A DNA stretch of 64,000 nucleotides from Diadema setosum (Eukaryota; Echinodermata; Echinoidea; Diadematoida; Diadematidae): positions 4,014,978 through 4,078,977 of the forward strand of contig CM067070.1 in assembly GCA_033980235.1 (NCBI GenBank), read 5' to 3'. The notes under the pieces were generated by a model. The model saw nothing but the letters and a program-made list of their open reading frames with translations, had not been told where the DNA came from and did not search any database. The position numbers were made by a program, and so were the translations under genes. Position 1 is the stretch's first letter. Each line of letters begins with the position of its first letter. Below, one piece after another: positions 1 to 10,295 of this stretch.

Positions 1-100
1 TAGACATTAATATCAGTGATTTCAAGACAATAAAGAGGCGATGAAGTCTGTCACGAAAGCCACAGCAGTACTTCCATTGAGCTTTATTCACCGCACTGAC

Positions 101-213
101 TATAGGATTATGGTTTTCTAATATGCGATTTCTTTTGCTTTTGTATACATGTAGATGCTGTAATCATTGGCTGACGATAAACCAAGTGTCAGCTAAAAAG
201 TCAGAACTTATTG
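101..213 (+). repeat. 5' LTR (113 bp)
   Basis: Direct repeat identical to 5370-5482 over all 113 bases by eye. It begins TATAGG and ends TTATTG, not the usual TG...CA, and is very short. A TA-rich stretch near 116-126 lies about 30 bases before position 153, where the segment complementary to the primer site begins. That would suit a transcript start near 153, giving a U3 of about 52 bases (inference). Confidence 0.92.
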
Positions 214-228
214 ATGATTACAGCATCT
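214..228 (+). promoter_or_regulatory. Candidate self-priming primer-binding site
   Basis: The 15 bases directly after the 5' LTR are the perfect reverse complement of LTR positions 153-167. They do not start with TGG, as a site for a tRNA 3' end would. In Tf1 and sushi-type Ty3/Gypsy elements the 5' end of the element RNA folds onto such a site and primes reverse transcription; the same arrangement is inferred here, with a 46-base loop. Confidence 0.7.
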
Positions 229-244
229 TTTGAGGACTCTGGAA

Positions 245-1231
245 ATGGACCGTATCAATTGCTCAGCCCCTGATTGCAACGCATCATGGCCCAACACCAC
301 CCCCCCCCCAGAGGTCCTCCTCAGCCTCATAAACCTCCACGCCCGTACTGCCCACCCACCCACCCCTGTCTCGACACCTGCTCCCGCCTCAAGTGCTGCC
401 AAAGTGGAGAAGGTTAAACGACCAGTTGTTACGGCCGGGGGAACAAGCGAGGAGTGGTCCTACTTCGAACTGCGGTGGTCTGAGTACAAGGCGGCCACTC
501 ACCTCGCAGAACCTGACCTCGCTTTCCAGTTGCTTGAGTGCTGCGAGGAAGGACTACGAAGGGACTTGACCAGAACCTTTGGAGCCCTCACATCAAAGGA
601 TGAGCAAACCATTCTCACAAACATCAAAAGCCTGGCAGTCCGCCAGGAGAACATTATGGTAGCCCGGATGCAGCTCCAGCAAATGCGCCAAGACCGTGAC
701 GAACCAGTGCGGGCATTTGCTGCTCGCCTTCGCGGCCAGGCCAGTGTCTGCAATTACAGGAAGGAGTGCACATGCAACCTTGTCGTTGATTTCAGCGACA
801 TCATGATCAGGGATGCGCTCATCCGTGGACTAGAAGACGAGGAAATCCGCCTTGACATCCTTGGACAATCCCAGCAGGACATGTCTTTGGAGAAGGTTCT
901 CCAATATGTGGAGGCCAAAGAGAGTGGTCGGCGCTCTGCAGGACGTCTCCAACATACTGAAAGTGGGGCCACCACTACTGCAGCTGCCACCAGCTCCTAC
1001 AAGCGCCGCGCTAAGGACAAAACACAGCCCCGTGAATCACAACCTCAGCTATGCGGCCACTGTGGTAAGCCAGCTAGGTCACATGAGTGCCAAACAGGAC
1101 CGCATAAAATGATGCCCTGCATACCGTCACACTTGTGCAAAGTGTGGACTTCTCCACCATCACGAGAGTGTGTGCCGCCAACCACAGCGGCGACAACCGT
1201 CACAAATGGCCAACACACAGGAGTCGCCTGA
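245..1231 (+). pseudogene. gag: Retrotransposon Gag, frame-broken at its 3' end
   Basis: The first ATG of the open frame is at 245, just after the primer site. An N-terminal Cys/His cluster (CSAPDC, then HARTAH about 20 residues on) resembles a C2H2 finger. A helical, Gln- and Arg-rich capsid-like region follows (about residues 60-230), then a basic tail with a first Cys/His motif (CGHCGKPARSHEC). A canonical CX2CX4HX4C zinc knuckle is encoded at about 1134-1175 but in the +1 frame, so an indel or frameshift falls between about 1090 and 1112. Role: capsid assembly and RNA binding. Assigned by position and zinc knuckles, not by recognised capsid homology. Confidence 0.75.
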
Positions 1232-1465
1232 CGACGCCACCGGCATCAATCCTTATGCTCTGTCAACGACACCCAGCCCATGGACGCCAATGCAATCACT
1301 CTCGACCACCACATTTAAAACGAGTTCTGCAATGCATGGGAAAGGCGGGCGTCTGACCCCCAACCTTTTCTTTGCGTATCCATTACCGCAAACCCTCTTG
1401 ATGCCCAGGACCTCGGCCTCCCCACCCCCACCTATGGCGCCACACCATCAGCCTCTTACCCGGCC

Positions 1466-2446
1466 ATGGCTGACACCGGCTGCCAATCATGCCTGGCTGG
1501 CACCAAACTCCTGTCCAAATTGGGACTGGACAGGAAACACCTCATTCCTGTCACGATGAAAATGACCGCTGCCAACAAAAGCGGCATTCGTATAGCGGGT
1601 GCCCTAGCCCTCCGCATTTCCGGCACTTCCCCATCAGGAGACACCCTGGAAACGCGACAGATGGTATATTTCACCGACTCCTCCGACCGGCTATTCCTTT
1701 CGAAACAAGCCTGCATTGCTCTCGGCATGATTTCCAGCCAGTTTCCCACCATCGGCGAGGCAGTCAAGCCCAGCAGTCCCAACAATGCATCCTCTGTGAC
1801 CCAACCGCTATCCACACCTGCCTCCTGCCTCACGCCCTCCTGTGACTGCCCTCGGCGCCAGATGCCTCCCACTCCACCCACATCCCTCCCCTTCCCAGCA
1901 ACTGAGGAGAACAGAGAGAAAATCGAAAAATGGCTACTTGACCACTACAAGTCCAGCACCTTCAATGTTTGCGAGCACCAACCGCTCCCAATGATGGCTG
2001 GTCCCCCTCTCCGGCTTATGGTTGACCCTGACGCTCATCCTGTTGCTTACCACACCCCCATTCCTGTTCCTATTCACTGGCAGGACGATGTGAAGGCAGG
2101 CCTTGACCAAGACGTATGTCTTGGTGTCATCGAACCAGTACCGGTTGGCACCCCAGTCACATGGTGCCACAAGATGGTGATCTGCCAAAAGAAGTCTGGC
2201 AAACCAAGGCGAACAGTCGACCTCCAGCCTCTCAATCGGCATGCAGTCCGTGAGACCCACCACACACAGTCTCCTTTTCACCAGGCCCGTGCGATACCAC
2301 CAAATGTTCGCAAGACTGTTTTTGACGCATGGAACGGCTACCACAGCGTTGCATTGCACGAGGATGATCTCCATCTCACCACTTTCATTACACCTTGGGG
2401 GCGGTACTTACCGTGTTGCTCCACAGGGCTATGTTGCTTCTGGTGA
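1466..2446 (+). pseudogene. pol: pol part 1: aspartic protease and N-terminal reverse transcriptase
   Basis: An aspartic protease active site ADTGCQSCL lies at the start. The same frame looks coding upstream to about 1330, but is cut off from gag by an in-frame stop near 1318. After a Pro/Ser-rich linker comes the N-terminal reverse transcriptase with the catalytic-Asp block (DAWNGYHSVAL, about 2324-2356). The frame then fails at a run of five G near 2396-2402 and the open frame ends at 2446 with unrelated residues. The domain continues in another frame. Confidence 0.82.
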
Positions 2447-3770
2447 CGGTTACAGCCGCCGGTTTGACGAAATTGTCTCTACCATCCCACAGAAAACCAA
2501 GTGCGTGGACGACACGCTGATGTGGGCAGACACCATTGAAGAGGCATTCTTCCAGGCAGTTAGGTGGCTTGATACCTGCTTCAACAATGGGATCACCCTC
2601 AACCCTGCAAAGTTTTCCTTTGCCAGGATGACCACGGAGTTCGCCGGCTTTGAGATCACGCCGACTACTGTGCGCCCCTGTTCTCGCTACCTCGAAGCCA
2701 TCCTGAACTTTACCACCCCTCGCAACATTACAGACGTGCGCAGCTGGTTTGGCCTCATCAACCAGGTCTCGTATGCCTTTGCTTTGACTGAACGCATGCT
2801 GCCCTTCCGCTCCCTCCTCAAACCCGGCACACCCTTCCAGTGGACTGACCAGCTCAACCGTCTTTTTGAGGAGTCGAAATCCATGATCATCAGTGAAATC
2901 CATAAAGGGGTGGAAATATTTGACAAGACCAAGCCAACCTGCCTCGCCACTGACTGGAGCAAGGCAGGCATCGGGTTTTGGCTTTTCCAGAAGCATTGTT
3001 CTTGCTCCTCCACCAAACCCTTCTGCTGCAAGACAGGCTGGAGGATCACCCTTGTAGGGAGCAGATTCACATCAGGAGCAGAATCCCGCTATGCCCCTGT
3101 GGAGGGAGAAGCTCTTGCGGTCGTGGATGCCCTTGACAAAGCTCGCCATTTTGTCCTTGGCTGCTCAGATTTGATCATTGCTGTAGACCACAAGCCCCTG
3201 CTGAAGGTGTTCAGCAACCGATCGCTTGACGATATCCCGAACCCCCGACTCCGCAACCTGAAGGAAAAATCCCTTCGCTACATTTTCCGCATGGTCCACA
3301 TACCTGGCATCCGCCATGCCGTAGCCGACAGCGTGTCCCGACACCCAGTTGGACAGCCCGCACCACTCACCCTCCCTGATGATGTAGCACCTGTCAGCGT
3401 GGTCACCAAATATTGCCAGCCACCTGAACTGCCCCATGATTTCCTTGCTGCTATCCGCAGACGTGACCCGGACCCAGTCCAGATCTGCAGTCAGTCAGCA
3501 TTCCCCCCCCCCCCCCCCCCCGCGGAGGTGATTCGGTCCATCACATGGGATGATGTTCGAGTCGCCACATCCAGCGACCAAACCATGTGCAAGTTAATCG
3601 AGTTCATCCAAGCCGGTTTCCCTGCGCTACCATGTGATCTCCCCCACGAGCTCCGTCCGTACCACCAATTCCGTATGCATCTCACAGAATTTGATGGGGT
3701 ATGCCTGTACAAGGACGGCATCATCATCCCCCCATCACTTCGAGACCATGGTGCTCCAGGTATTACATTC
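2400..3770 (+). pseudogene. pol: pol part 2: reverse transcriptase palm/thumb and RNase H
   Basis: Continues the reverse transcriptase in a different frame. It contains the second catalytic block CVDDTLMW, in place of the common YxDD, then the thumb and connection. RNase H follows with TDWSKAGIGFW, a GEALAVVDAL helix bearing the catalytic Glu, AVDHKPLL, and a C-terminal HAVADSVSR. A run of 17 C at 3505-3521 encodes a proline stretch and is a likely slippage or sequencing-error site. The frame is lost again near 3750-3790. Confidence 0.85.
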
Positions 3771-4592
3771 AGCCCACCAGAGTGTCACCACGATGTGCTC
3801 ACGGGCGGAGTCCTCATTCTTCTGGCCGGGCATGACTCCTGCCATCACTAAGATGCGGGCACGCTGCTCGTCCTGCAACAGGATGGCACCCTCACAGCCA
3901 AATGCACCCCCGACCCCGCCGGTACAGCCTGATTACCCGTTCCAGTGCATCGCGGCAGACTACTTCACCCACCGTGGTCGCCACTGGTTGTGGTTGATCG
4001 CTACAGCAACTGGCCCATTGTTGAACATGCCGCCAACGGTGCCAAAGGACTAATTGCTGCACTGTGTCGCATGTTTGTGACTTACGGCATCAGCGATGAG
4101 CTGTCATCGGACGGTGGACCTGAATTTTCAGCTGGGACCACCCGCAATTTCCTACATGACTTGGGCGTTCACCACCGGCTCTCGTCAGTCGCTTTTCCCC
4201 ATAGCAACTGTCGGGCAGAGGTTGGCGTCAAAACTGTCAAGCGCCTCCTCACTGACAACACAGACGCCGAAGGCTCCCTTGACACCGACTCGTTCCAGCG
4301 TGCCATGCTCCAATATCGAAACACGCCCGACCGGGATACACGCCTTTCCCCTGCCATGTGTGTCTTTGGGCGTCCGATCTGTGCTTTCATACCCATCCAC
4401 CCAGGGAAATATCAACCACACAGCACATGGCGCGATACCCTTACATCCCGGGAAGAGGCTCTGCGAAACAGGCACATGCGTTCTGCTGAACGCCTATCAG
4501 AGCACATACGTCACCTCCCACCACTGGCTATTGGCGACTATGTCCGGATCCAGAACCAAACCGGCCCCAACCCGACAAAATGGGACAATTAA
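3760..4592 (+). pseudogene. pol: pol part 3: integrase, in two frames
   Basis: An HHCC zinc-binding domain (His pair near 3765-3780, then CSSCNRM) is followed by the DDE catalytic core. The first Asp is in AADYF (about 3957). The frame then shifts; the second Asp is in SSDGGPEF (about 4106) and the Glu in CRAEVGVKT (about 4212). The core ends in a region like the usual GDYVRI segment before the chromatin-facing C-terminus. At least one indel separates the first Asp from the rest. Role: insertion of element DNA into the host genome. Confidence 0.85.
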
Positions 4593-5169
4593 AACTGGAA
4601 TTGTTGTAGAAGTACGGCAATTCGACCAATATGTCGTGCGGGTCGATTGCTCTGGTCGCGTCACTCTCCGCAACAGAAGATTCCAACGACGATACATCCC
4701 AGTTGTCCCACGTGCACCCCTATTGATGGCACCTGGCCCAACAACTCCGCCTGCACCAACACCCCAGCCAACCCTAGCAGGACCCCCATTTGCCACGTCT
4801 TCACCTCAACCTCCTCTGAGCCTGGAACCTCCTGCACCTGCACAAGCTACTAACCAGCAGCCACCCATCACCCAGGCGCAACCAACATCCAGGCCTTCCC
4901 TAGCAGACACCAGTCCGCCCCTCACCCCAGATGACTCTACCCCAACTCCTCGATCTCCTGCAGTTAATACTCCAACAACTGCTCCCCCCACGGGCCGAGT
5001 CCCCCGCGCCCTTCGTGCCCTGCTACCTCACAATGCTCCGGGTCTGAAGGAACATCCCACTCCTCCCCTGGCAGCCCCATCTACTCCTTCCTGTCATGAC
5101 TCCCCATCTGCTCCTCGCCACTCTGCTCTCCACTCAAAGCCACCTGTATGGTTCCGGAATGACCCTTAA
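4560..5169 (+). pseudogene. pol C-terminus, proline-rich tail
   Basis: After another frame change at about 4560-4580 the open frame encodes a beta-rich segment (VVEVRQFDQYVVRVD), as in integrase C-terminal domains, then about 150 residues very rich in Pro, Thr and Ser, ending at a stop at 5167-5169. No chromodomain is recognised. The region 5170-5350 after it is non-coding. Confidence 0.65.
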
Positions 5170-5350
5170 GTTTTGATGCTCCCAGATTAGGGACCCCTTT
5201 TATATCGTTGCACACATACTGACTTTGGACTTTGTGCACAGGTGTTCCTGTTCAAGTTGTTGTTCATTCCTTTTCTTGTTCTGTTTTTTAGCGTTCATGT
5301 TTTTGTACATCCAAATATGTACTACGCTCTCTCGCCTTTGTTGCTCTAAA

Positions 5351-5369
5351 AGACTGGGGGGGGGGGGCG
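5351..5369 (+). other. Polypurine tract
   Basis: AGACT followed by a run of 12 G and CG, directly before the 3' LTR, where the plus-strand primer of an LTR element is expected. Confidence 0.7.
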
Positions 5370-5482
5370 TATAGGATTATGGTTTTCTAATATGCGATTT
5401 CTTTTGCTTTTGTATACATGTAGATGCTGTAATCATTGGCTGACGATAAACCAAGTGTCAGCTAAAAAGTCAGAACTTATTG
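5370..5482 (+). repeat. 3' LTR (113 bp)
   Basis: Identical to the 5' LTR. Followed by the ACTGAC target duplication. Identical LTRs normally mean a young insertion. Confidence 0.92.
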
Positions 5483-5488
5483 ACTGAC

Positions 5489-5785
5489 TGCATTGCCATC
5501 CGGGTCATTAGAGAGGCTGGTACTTATGAGTGAAAGCACCGAGAGAGAAGTGATTATTTCGCTGCACCATGATTGCTGTTCCCGATGGTATATATATATA
5601 TATATATATATATAATTATACAAATATATACATATGTATATATATATATATATTTATTTATAAATATATATACATATATATAATTATATATATATATATA
5701 TATATATACATATACACATATATATATATTATAAGTATAAGCGGTACATATGGTAGACCGGTGTTTTTAATCTAGGTTTACTTAC
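5489..5785. repeat. Intron sequence with (TA)n microsatellite
   Basis: About 5588-5731 is a TA-rich simple repeat. The sequence flanking the retrotransposon on both sides is otherwise unique. No convincing next kinase exon was found here or in bases 1-94. Confidence 0.7.
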
Positions 5786-5890
5786 AATTTTCGCAGCAGT
5801 ATCCGAGGTATCTTACGATGTTCTGATGCTCGGGAAGATGTCCAAGATATTTCACCAATTGCACAGCGCGTGTGAAAGTTTCAGCTTGAT
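5786..5890 (-). CDS. Gene 1 exon 8: kinase-like helix C and strand beta-4
   Basis: 105 nt, phase 1 to phase 1, TTGCCAG acceptor and GTAAGT donor. It encodes DQAETFTRAVQLVKYLG, the helix C region, then HQNIVRYLGYCCEN, the HxNIVxLLG segment of tyrosine kinases. The helix-C Glu that pairs with the beta-3 Lys is Ala when aligned with (S/R)E(M/V)xxM in relatives. The following exon is not found between here and base 1, so the catalytic loop and DFG motif cannot be judged. Confidence 0.85.
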
Positions 5891-6392
5891 CTGGCAAGCG
5901 GAAAAGAAAATTGTTTTTTTTGTTTTGTATATTTATACATTTCTTTCTTACTGTTTTCCATTAACACTAATTACATCTGAAAATCTAAAATTGTGCTTAA
6001 AATTTTGTCAGAGCCTGTTTCAAAGACAAAAGCGGAGTGGATGGTACATACAAAATATTGTGGTGTCATAGACCGTATCTTACATGTAGTAGTCAATAAT
6101 GTATTCTATTCTATTTTCATTTTTTCCCAGGGCTCTAATTTTTGTGTTCTTCTTTTTACGCTTTTGTATTCGTTTTTAAAGGACGAGATTATCTGTCAGT
6201 GGCACATACAATATCATTAGCTGCCTTTTTAATAATTTGAAATTAATCATTTGACTAAAAATTACCATAATATTACAATCGCACATACTTGGTTCTATCT
6301 TGTCTTCAATGCACTAGCCGCATTATCGTAATTGAAAATTACCCTAAAAATGCATATATGCCCTATATACTTCATACCGTCTTAACCATTAC

Positions 6393-6554
6393 CTTTCAAT
6401 TGTCTGACAGCAACGGCTGTTCGCTTTTGTTTGGTAGTTAGTTCACTCTTCCACACTTCACCGAAATCACCATCCCCAGCTCCAACGATTTTCGAGACAA
6501 CTACTAAGTTCTCTGCAGAAACGGCCAGTGAGTTTGGTTCCAGGGCCTGATATG
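6393..6554 (-). CDS. Gene 1 exon 7: kinase-like N-lobe, Gly loop and strand beta-3
   Basis: 162 nt, phase 1 to phase 1, CGTGCAG acceptor and GTAATG donor. It encodes the end of the juxtamembrane region (YQALEPNSL), strand beta-1, an intact glycine-rich loop GDGDFGEVWK, and strand beta-3 TAVAVRQLK. In protein kinases beta-3 carries VA(I/V)K, whose Lys contacts ATP; here the codon is AGA, Arg. The exon is typical of receptor tyrosine kinases in sequence, but the Lys change suggests loss of normal catalysis. Confidence 0.88.
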
Positions 6555-7048
6555 CTGCACGTAAAATAAGTAAAACGAGAATGATTGATTGGAAATGGAT
6601 TATGGGATTGAACGAGCTTGCGCTGTATGTACTGTTATGAACTTCATTCCAAGAACAACAAATATGAATTTTGCCGTCTCTCGCTACTAAAGTGATTTGC
6701 AGTAACAGGCAAATTGTCATAATAATTAAGATCAGAGTTATCAAGTGGTAAGTATTGTAATCCATTGTCATTTTTATCACAGGTATAAGTACGGGCAGAT
6801 GTTGATTTGATTTAACATGTCTTCAAAAGATAAAATATGTATTGGTTACCCTAATCATCTAGCTATTCATCTTTTATTCTAAGATGTAACTGTACCAAAA
6901 ATTCATATCAATTACTTCTGTATCATTTCTAGCCGAATATAATGCTTTATTAGATATTAAGCACACATACACATATACACACAAAGACAGACATGTTACA
7001 TGCTCATGAATGAACATAGTATGAATTGAGGTATTGATCAAAGAGTAC

Positions 7049-7107
7049 CTTGATCTGCTTGACGGACCCTTTCATCAACTGTTAATCCATTGCTGTTGTT
7101 AAATCTC
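7049..7107 (-). CDS. Gene 1 exon 6: juxtamembrane segment
   Basis: 59 nt, phase 2 in and phase 1 out, TTCACAG acceptor and GTACTC donor. It encodes RFNNSNGLTVDERVRQADQ, a polar linker toward the kinase-like domain. Both partial codons fit the neighbouring exons, which is the main support for so small an exon. Confidence 0.7.
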
Positions 7108-7626
7108 CTGTGAACAATAATGACAATCTTTGATTAAATCGAAAATTCTGTTACAGAAATATGTCCATTACACCACTTTTCGTGCTTATTGAAAAAGGTT
7201 TAAAGCAAAAACTATAAACGTAGTCATGAGACATGTGCGTGATTATTCAAGGCAACAATAAGTGATGTAAAAGACTTTACCCTTCAAGAAAAATAAAAAT
7301 GTCCTTGCTGTCTCGTCCAAGAATTAAAGATCATTCTGTACATTATTACCCCATCCATACCACTCTGAATTCTATTCTTTGCTATATGTATTCGTTTTGG
7401 GTTTTTTGTTTTTGTTTTGTTGTTGTTGTTGTTGTTGTCTTTTTATACCAGGAGTACCAAATGTAAGATACTTTATCGTTGGACAATGCATCTCCTTTTA
7501 TATAGAATGATTTAGTGAAGTACACATTTTCAATTCAAAATGTAATGGCTGCATGAAGAAATAAAATTATCGACATCTTTACGAAAGATGGAAAGAATGA
7601 AGAGAAAAGTAGAGATAAATTCTTAC

Positions 7627-7705
7627 CTGTTCATTTGGAATGAGATATTTTCTGTGGACATGAAGTACAAGACGGCAATTATATTGAATACACTGACATA
7701 AACTC
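7627..7705 (-). CDS. Gene 1 exon 5: juxtamembrane segment
   Basis: 79 nt, entering in phase 1 and leaving in phase 2, with a CTACAG acceptor and GTAAGA donor. It encodes VYVSVFNIIAVLYFMSTENI and then FQMN. The hydrophobic part is short and follows the basic anchor of the preceding exon, so it is probably cytoplasmic. Several Tyr residues could be phosphorylation sites, but no known motif is recognised. Confidence 0.68.
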
Positions 7706-9152
7706 CTGTAGACTGGTTCAGTCGATGCAATTACATTGAAGGTTTAACGGAAGTACGAAGAAACAATTTATATTATGAAAATTTGATTGTACCGTTCTTC
7801 ATTAATATTATTGTTAAGTGTCACAATGCGACCAGTTTTACTCCCCCCCCCCCCTCTCCTCTCATTTGCATTAGCATCATGTATGCTCACATCTTAGCTT
7901 TATTTTGAACACATTAGATAGGGATTATTATAAGGAATAGGATAAGGTACCAGTCTGACTAGCGGGTCAATAACACATAGCCCAGGGTTTTAGCATAGTT
8001 CAGACAGGTGGGTTTAATTGGGTAGGATGCAAAATCCTTTGTGTTTGTGTATGCAAGTGAGTATGAGAGTGCCCAGTTATGAGAGAGAGTGTGTGAGAGT
8101 AGACAGAAGATACCAAGAGCTCCTTGCAGAAGGATGAAGAGCTGAGGAGCTGCAACCCAGGCTCCTATGTGTGTGTAGCTATAGGGAACTGGGAAGGCAC
8201 TGAGGCTGAGGCACGCCCTATAATTTGCAAGGTGGTTTTAGCATGGCTGGCAAAACCACAGATTTGCAGGCAGCGTGACTTCTGGCAGCACAGGCCAGGA
8301 GGAGCCCATTTCAGCGCAACTTTTGGCAGCACAGGCCAGGAGAAGCCCCCAACTTCCCCCAGCTCGACTCACCCCTTTCATGAACTGTAAGTAGTTATAT
8401 TAATTGCATTTTGTTAAGTATTTTTGTATCTCCAACTCAAAGTGAAGGAAAATTTTAATTGCCTGCATTAATTGAGTAAAAGTAATTTTCTGCTTCTGAA
8501 AAGTCTGAAGAATTGTAATATCCAGCGAGCAGAAGTGTAATCAATTTTCATATAATAACGTTCCAAGTTTTGTATAGACACTGAATTCCAAGAAGGAAGA
8601 TATTCATAATGTAAAGAAGATAACTGTTGTAGTATGAGAAAGATGTGCGTTGCTTACTGCATCCCAATTATTGATAAGGTTGTGTTTTAATTTATAGCAA
8701 GGCAGAAGAAATGCACATTATGGTGAGCTACTGCCATTAATTTTGTTTATACGCAATTACTTAATGTTTTGAGAGGTATGATAATTACCGTCCGCAGTAA
8801 TTGCGGGGTGCATATCACTTCTGAGTAAGAATAATAATAGTAAGAGGCAGTTTGAATGTGAGAAAATGTGAGAAAATCATTGCTTTAACAGAGTAATTAT
8901 ATGTTGGCCTATGAAGCTGCAATGTATAGAAGCTATGATATGTATAATTGATATGATGATTTGTTGTAATAGTTCAGTATGTAATTGAATTGATTATAAT
9001 TATATATACAGGTATAAACCTTTTGATGTTAAAAAGAATGTGGCAGACAAGTGGCAGACACATGGCAGAGGGAAGTTTAAAGGTATGAAAAATAGAATTA
9101 CCCCTTATTTGCTTAACCCGATATTTTAATTATTTCAGGGATGAGCTGGGCT
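7706..9152. other. Intron 4 of gene 1, first part; no gene seen
   Basis: AT-rich except for 8040-8390, which is GC-richer with short purine repeats and contains two near copies of a GGCAGCACAGGCCAGGAG motif at about 8284 and 8327. The 88-codon frame over it shows no recognisable domain. It may belong to an unrecognised element. Confidence 0.4.
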
Positions 9153-9793
9153 TGTGACAACGCTCACGACAAAGCTCACGACAAAGCTCACGACAAACGT
9201 CCAGCCCGCATCGCTATATAACGCGACATCCTGCACTCATCAATCCCGAGCTGCTATTCAGCACGCAGCATCCCAGCACTCGGCATCACGCCACTCGCCA
9301 AACACTCGTCATTATTCGGCATCTGTCGGCGTCGTTCGTTACTGGTCAGGTCTCGGAGCCCCGCCTTCGGACCCACTCACCGTCTTCGTCCTCCAGGGTG
9401 ACGCACCTGCCCGTCGTCCGCTCTCCCGCGGGTAAGACCCTTGGATACTCCAACCTTGTGAACTTCACGCGAGTGAACTGAAGGACTCGGTGGCTCGATC
9501 CGCACAACCCCCCCCCCCCCCTTTCCAGGTGCTATTTAACTATTTAAATCCCATGATTGTGTGTATGTCTGCCACAATGTGATTTGGTAGGATAGTAATT
9601 TTTGCAGCAATACTGTTCGTTTATGTAACCCTTTGAATTGTTCATTTTTTGTATTACTTGAGTTTTATTTCATTTTGACGAGCCGGAAGGCACCGAGCTT
9701 CGTCAATAATAAACAATTTATTTCACGGAATATATTTGTGCAACGCCGCCTTTCTTCGGAGTTCATAATTTATACCATTATACCACTGTAACA
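9153..9793 (+). mobile_element. Probable solo LTR
   Basis: A 641-bp GC-rich block beginning TGTGACA and ending CTGTAACA, flanked by near-matching pentamers GGGCT and GGACT. It has a TATA box (GCTATATAACG, about 9212-9222) and, near the other end, an AATAAA at 9708-9713 followed by about 80 bases. Three near-identical copies of a CTCACGACAAA motif open it. This is the layout of an LTR promoter and polyadenylation signal. No internal retroelement genes are adjacent. A SINE-like or other element remains possible. Confidence 0.5.
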
Positions 9794-10160
9794 GGACTTA
9801 ATCTATCGTCAGCCAGACTACTCAGAGCCAAGAGCTAACATTAAGTACATCCGTCAATGTTATATGCATATTATCTGATCTCGTTTAATAAAATAATACT
9901 GTCTTCAAGTTCCTTTTGTTTGCCTATTGACAATGTCAGCCTTAAAAATTTCCCTTGTAGAAGATTATCTCCACCAAGCACAGATTTTCGTCAGAATCTG
10001 TGATAGAAACCTATAATTATTATCATTATCATTATGTATACGATCAAATATATAGATATACGTTTGCTTAATTAGCAAAGCTCAGTGAATTACGAATGAT
10101 CCACGCATAAAATCCGTCATTGTTGAATGATGCCTTGCGACAAGTCGAAAATTAACCAAC

Positions 10161-10295
10161 CTTTCGAGGCAGACTGTCTTGCAATTTTCACGTAGAGGGC
10201 GGCATTGATGCTCAAAGAGCCAGCAAGGAGTATGGCCAAAATGGAAATGCCCGCAATTAGCCCAGAGTTGGAACAAGCACCTTCACCAGCAAAAA
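10161..10295 (-). CDS. Gene 1 exon 4: transmembrane segment
   Basis: 135 nt, phase 1 to phase 1, ATCACAG acceptor and GTTGGT donor. It encodes a short stalk (AGEGACSNSG), then a hydrophobic helix of about 22 residues (LIAGISILAILLAGSLSINA), then a basic stop-transfer side (YVKIARQSASK). This gives a type I membrane protein with the Ig domains outside. The only membrane helix seen in the gene. Confidence 0.85.

Larger units (their letters stand above)
95..5488 (+). mobile_element. Ty3/Gypsy-like LTR retrotransposon, frame-broken
   Basis: Complete element by structure: a 6-bp target duplication ACTGAC (95-100 and 5483-5488; the shared A makes 5 bp possible), two 113-bp LTRs, a putative self-complementary primer site, gag, pol in the order protease, reverse transcriptase, RNase H, integrase (the Ty3/Gypsy order), a proline-rich tail and a G-rich polypurine tract. 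No envelope-like gene is visible. It is more GC-rich than its surroundings. The reading frame changes at least five times and there is an in-frame stop before the protease, so this copy should not make a full polyprotein. It lies in an intron of the minus-strand receptor gene, in antisense orientation. Clade unassigned. Confidence 0.93.
5891..7626 (-). other. Introns between exons 5 and 8 of gene 1
   Basis: Outside exons 6 and 7 this stretch is AT-rich with no further coding signal. The only simple repeat noted is a short (GTT)n at about 7412-7440. Confidence 0.6.

Noticed and set aside
5490..5600. Minus-strand open stretch that continues across the retrotransposon's empty site into bases 94-1, as the next kinase exon
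   Set aside because: About 190 bases lack a stop when one target copy is removed, but the residues show no kinase motif, no acceptor gives the required phase, and the length is within chance.
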